A DNA stretch of 11,039 nt, from NCBI GenBank assembly GCA_000697335.1, contig JNEM01013814.1, positions 1-11,039 on the forward strand. The letters run 5' to 3'. The position numbers and the translations under genes are program-made. Source of the DNA: Conidiobolus incongruus B7586 (Eukaryota; Entomophthoromycota; Entomophthoromycetes; Entomophthorales; Conidiobolaceae). The notes beneath the pieces are model-generated. The model made no database searches, had not been told where the DNA came from, and worked only from the letters and a program-made list of their open reading frames with translations. Position 1 is the stretch's first letter, and each line of letters begins with the position of its first letter. This document shows positions 8,495 to 11,039 of this stretch, in pieces.

Positions 8495-9510
8495 ATACCT
8501 AAATCCCTCTCTAAAAAAATCCACTTGTGTATTAATTAACTTTATAAAAAAGGTAAATTAACTTGTAATATTGTTAGAATTACTAATGTTAGTTAGTTTA
8601 CTATAGTTAAAGTTGTTAAGAATAACAATAAAGAAACATTTAAATTTAAACTTAAGTGTGTTAAAATTATAGATGAATATGATAAGAAATATATTTATAA
8701 ATTAGTTAATACAAGTAAATGTAGTATTACTATAAAAATATAATAGGAATTATAAAACTATATAAGAATATTAGTTAATACTAATACTATTATATATACT
8801 TTATATTAATATAAATACCACTTATACTTTAAAAAAAACACCTTTAACTAAAAAAATCCCACTATAAAGTTAGGTAAAAGTTTAAATGTTACTATTAATA
8901 TTAAATTAAAACTAATTAGAGTAAAGTTATTTAATTTAATGAAACAAAAATATACTTTAGTAAATTTAATAAAAAAACTAGATACTTTAGAAAAAATATA
9001 AAACTACTTTGTGATTATTATGTTAATTTTACCTAAAAGTATAATAGTAGGTTAATTATTGTTTAGGGATATATATTGTTTTTAGGTATAAAATATCTTT
9101 ATAAAGTTAATAGGGGAATTAATACTAAAATATACTAAAGTATTTTAAATAATGAATTGAAAAAAACTATTAAATAATATAAGTTAAATAAATCTGATAT
9201 TATTTTTTAGTAAGATAATACCTTTTATTATACTATAGCTTTTACTACCAAATAACTTAAAAATAACAAGATAATACTTATAAAATAGCCTCTTTAATTT
9301 TTTAACTTTAATTTAATTAAACACCTTTAAGATTAATTAAAAAAAGCTATTAAAGTTTTCCCCCTAGTTAAAAATTTAAATCAATTTTAAAAATATATTT
9401 AAGAAGTATAGAATAAAATTAACCTTTTTTAGTATAAGAAGTTAGTTGATTTTATACCCTATAAACTTAAAGAAATTAGAAAAGTTAAAAGTAGATACAC
9501 TAAGTTTTAA
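8495..9510 (+). pseudogene. Relic of a Tc1-type (DD34E) transposase
   Basis: The relic is about 338 codons long, usual for the family. The start codon equivalent is ATA at 8495. The frame ≡8495 holds a paired helix-turn-helix region (LYKKGK at 8540-8557, then RITNVS) up to an A-run at 8831-8838, where a single frame change occurs; the rest reads in the next frame to TAA at 9508. Landmarks are ETKI at 8941-8952, just after the first catalytic position at 8938 (Asp now AAT); IF-stop-stop-DNT at 9202-9222 with the second Asp at 9214; and a degraded SPDLNPIEHLW-type motif with the Glu position at 9319 (now AAA). The second and third positions are separated by 34 residues and the first and second by 91, as in Tc1. 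I count about 27 in-frame stops, all TAA or TAG, at places where Gln or Trp is expected. The C-terminus (YKKLVDFIP, RYTKF) is well kept. Confidence 0.9.
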
Positions 9511-9520
9511 TTTTTTTTAT

Positions 9521-9555
9521 CACTAAAAACCTACAAATTTATAACTTACTTTAGG
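9521..9555 (-). repeat. Right inner direct-repeat unit of the Tc1 element
   Basis: Inverted partner of 8356-8388, starting 11 bases after the transposase stop codon. On the minus strand it reads CCTAAAGTAAGTTATAAATT at its outer side, closely resembling the outer unit over the first half. Confidence 0.8.
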
Positions 9556-9704
9556 TAAAGTTTAAAGATTTATATTTTAGTTAATTAATAATTAAATATT
9601 ATTATTTAATGATATATATAATTAATAAATATAATTGATTTTCATTATTTAATTTAGATTTATTTTATTAAATATTAATTAAGTTATTAGTAAAAATGTT
9701 AGTG

Positions 9705-9739
9705 TTTTTGATTTTATAACTTACTTTTATAGGTTAGTG
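9705..9739 (-). repeat. Right outer terminal inverted repeat of the Tc1 element
   Basis: Reverse complement of the left end except for three CpA-to-TpA type changes. It is followed directly by the TA target-site copy at 9740-9741. Confidence 0.9.
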
Positions 9740-9741
9740 TA

Positions 9742-10045
9742 TATATTTTTAATATATATAATAATTTTTTGTTTAAAAAATTAATTTTTTAAAATTAGTT
9801 GTTTAATTTAATTATATTTAAACTAAAAAATAATTATCAAAAGTTTTTTATTTTAATATTAGTAAAACTTAACTATAAATCTTTTAAAATTATTTAAAAT
9901 TTATAAGCAGCTTTTGATAATAAAATATTATCTGAATTAATAATTTATTATTAAAAAAATAACTTTAAAATTAAAAGAAAAATTATCTAAAACCTGATAA
10001 AATCTAAAAAACTAATTTTAACTATTTTTTTTAATTATTAATAAA
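9742..10045. other. Extremely AT-rich spacer between the two transposon relics
   Basis: Apart from the inverted repeat at 9833-9921 nothing is recognisable. Its end may belong to the N-terminus and the left end of the mariner element, whose terminal repeats I could not identify. Confidence 0.5.
9833..9921. repeat. Inverted repeat with 11-base perfect arms
   Basis: ATTATCAAAAG at 9833-9843 is repeated in inverted form at 9911-9921, with 67 bases between. It lies between the two transposon relics. It could be an end of a lost small element, part of the mariner element, or chance in AT-rich DNA; no target-site duplication was identified. Confidence 0.35.
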
Positions 10046-10819
10046 ATGAAAAAATATATTGAAAAGTATCTTTTTATTTCAGTTAAAGAAATATCTAAGC
10101 ATTTTAATATTAGTTTTATAAGTATTTTATGTAAATTAAAGCTTACACTCAAATTAATAAATAAAAATATAAAAAAAATACCTTATAATTTAACTAAAGC
10201 TTAAAAAAGCTAGGGTAATTATTATTAAATAAAACTTATTAAAATATTACTATAAGTTTAAACTTTTACAACAAATAATTATAATTGAAAAACCTTAAAT
10301 CTTTATATATAATTCTTTACTAAAATATAAATCAAGATGCTAAATTAAACTAAATTAAACTTTTTTATAAATCCCTTTAAATAAGTATTTTATTAATAAG
10401 CAAATGTTAATTATTATAATAGATTATAATACTAAATATTATTTTTATTTATTTCTTAAAGGAAAATTAATTAATAATAAACTTAATATTGTTTCTTAAA
10501 TAAAAGAATTTTCAATTAATATTCTTAATATAATTTGAAAAGATTTATTATTATGCATGATAATTATAAAATATATAAATTTAAATTTATAAAAACTTTC
10601 TTATTAAAAATAACTGGGAAAATACTACCAAATCTAATATATTCTTTAGATAATAACTAATATAATTATAATTACTTTAGGTAATTAAGAAACCAACTTA
10701 TAAGAAAATTTCTATAAGGAAATTTAATTGGCTTTTATAATATTAAATTTTAGTTTTTAATAAAAAAACTATTTTTTAAGTTTTAAAAATTTATTAAAAG
10801 TATAGCAAAAAGTTATTAA
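10046..10819 (+). pseudogene. Relic of a mariner-type (DD34D) transposase
   Basis: An ATG at 10046 opens 52 codons without a stop, including a helix-turn-helix-like ISVKEISKHFNIS and, near 10175-10201, KIPYNLTKA, resembling the WVPHELTE linker of mariner. In the same frame MHDN occurs at 10553-10564 with Asp at 10559. YSLDNN follows at 10640, and the position of the third catalytic residue is AAT at 10664, exactly 34 residues after the second. AAT can derive from GAT but not from a Glu codon by the prevailing C-to-T/G-to-A changes, so Asp (mariner, DD34D) is the likely original. FIKTFLLK and ILPNLIYS between them fit the family. The frame shifts once more near 10770, and an FxKW-like end stops near 10819. 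Many in-frame stops are present. The first catalytic Asp was not located. The true N-terminus may lie up to about 90 bases further upstream. Confidence 0.72.
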
Positions 10820-11039
10820 TAATAAAAAAAATTATTAAATATTTATTATATATTTATTTTTATATATTTTATATTAAAATGTTTATTTATTTTTAATAAT
10901 AATAAATTCCTACTATTTAAAATTTAAAGTAATAATATAGTTTTAAAAAAGATATATAGATTATTAAATTAATACTAAAGGTTTTAGATAACTCTAATTT
11001 ATAGTAATTAATTCCTAATCCTATTTTCTTTATTTTGAA
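10820..11039. other. AT-rich sequence at the window end
   Basis: No feature is recognised. The right end of the mariner element should lie here or just beyond the window, but no inverted match to the DNA before 10046 was seen. Confidence 0.5.

Larger units (their letters stand above)
8169..9741 (+). mobile_element. Decayed Tc1-type DNA transposon with IR/DR ends and TA target duplication
   Basis: The body runs 8171-9739 (1569 bases) between TA dinucleotides at 8169-8170 and 9740-9741, the usual Tc1/mariner target duplication. The outermost 35 bases of each end (8171-8205 and 9705-9739) are inverted copies with 3 mismatches, beginning CACTAACCT. A second, internal pair lies at 8356-8388 and 9521-9555, sharing a 23-base perfect match around AAGTTATAAATTTGTAGG. 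Outer and inner units share the core AGTTATAAA, so each end holds two direct-repeat units, 185 bases apart on the left and 184 on the right. This is the IR/DR plan known from Sleeping Beauty and some other Tc1 elements. The transposase relic sits between the inner units. The copy is dead, and its C and G content is far below that of the host genes. Confidence 0.88.

Noticed and set aside
8171-9739. A small transposon nested in a second, unrelated one (inner and outer repeat pairs)
   Set aside because: Inner and outer units share a core, and their spacing is 185 and 184 bases on the two sides; a single IR/DR element explains this better than a centred nested insertion.
1-11039. Mitochondrial or plastid origin suggested by extreme AT content
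   Set aside because: TUP1 is a nuclear regulator with spliceosomal introns, and IF1 carries a mitochondrial import presequence, so the DNA is nuclear.

Overview
The window looks like nuclear DNA from a very AT-rich fungus. The signs are short spliceosomal introns (GTAAGT-type donors, TACTAAC/TAACTAA branch sites, AG acceptors), a TUP1 co-repressor gene with the fungal Tup1 N-terminal domain, and a gene for the mitochondrial F1-ATPase inhibitor IF1 with a mitochondrial presequence. The phylum is unresolved. The TUP1 N-terminus would suit an early-diverging fungus, while the RIP-like decay of the transposons is best known from Ascomycota and some Basidiomycota. No database search was possible, so all family names rest on motif recognition.

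Layout, all genes on the + strand. 1-1669 is AT-rich DNA without a convincing gene; one short spliced reading frame at 580-775 is doubtful. 1670-2029 is a decayed copy of the IF1 gene together with its promoter. 2948-3301 is the intact IF1 gene with a matching promoter: the TATA box lies exactly 66 bases from the start codon, as it does in the dead copy. 3302-5044 is a long AT-rich intergenic stretch that must hold the TUP1 promoter. 5045-7326 is TUP1, with 7 exons, 6 introns and 629 residues. From about 7330 the DNA becomes extremely AT-rich. It holds a decayed Tc1-type transposon with complete ends (8171-9739) and, next to it in the same orientation, the remains of a mariner-type transposase (about 10046-10819).

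The two intact genes have unrelated jobs: IF1 blocks ATP hydrolysis by mitochondrial ATP synthase, and Tup1 is the scaffold of the Tup1-Cyc8 repressor. I see no operon-like link between them. The points most worth attention are the tandem IF1 duplication with one dead copy, the IR/DR architecture of the Tc1 element (two direct-repeat units in each terminal inverted repeat, 185 and 184 bases apart), and the strictly CpA-to-TpA character of the differences between its two ends, which points to a RIP-like process. I did not find a wholly new biological system.
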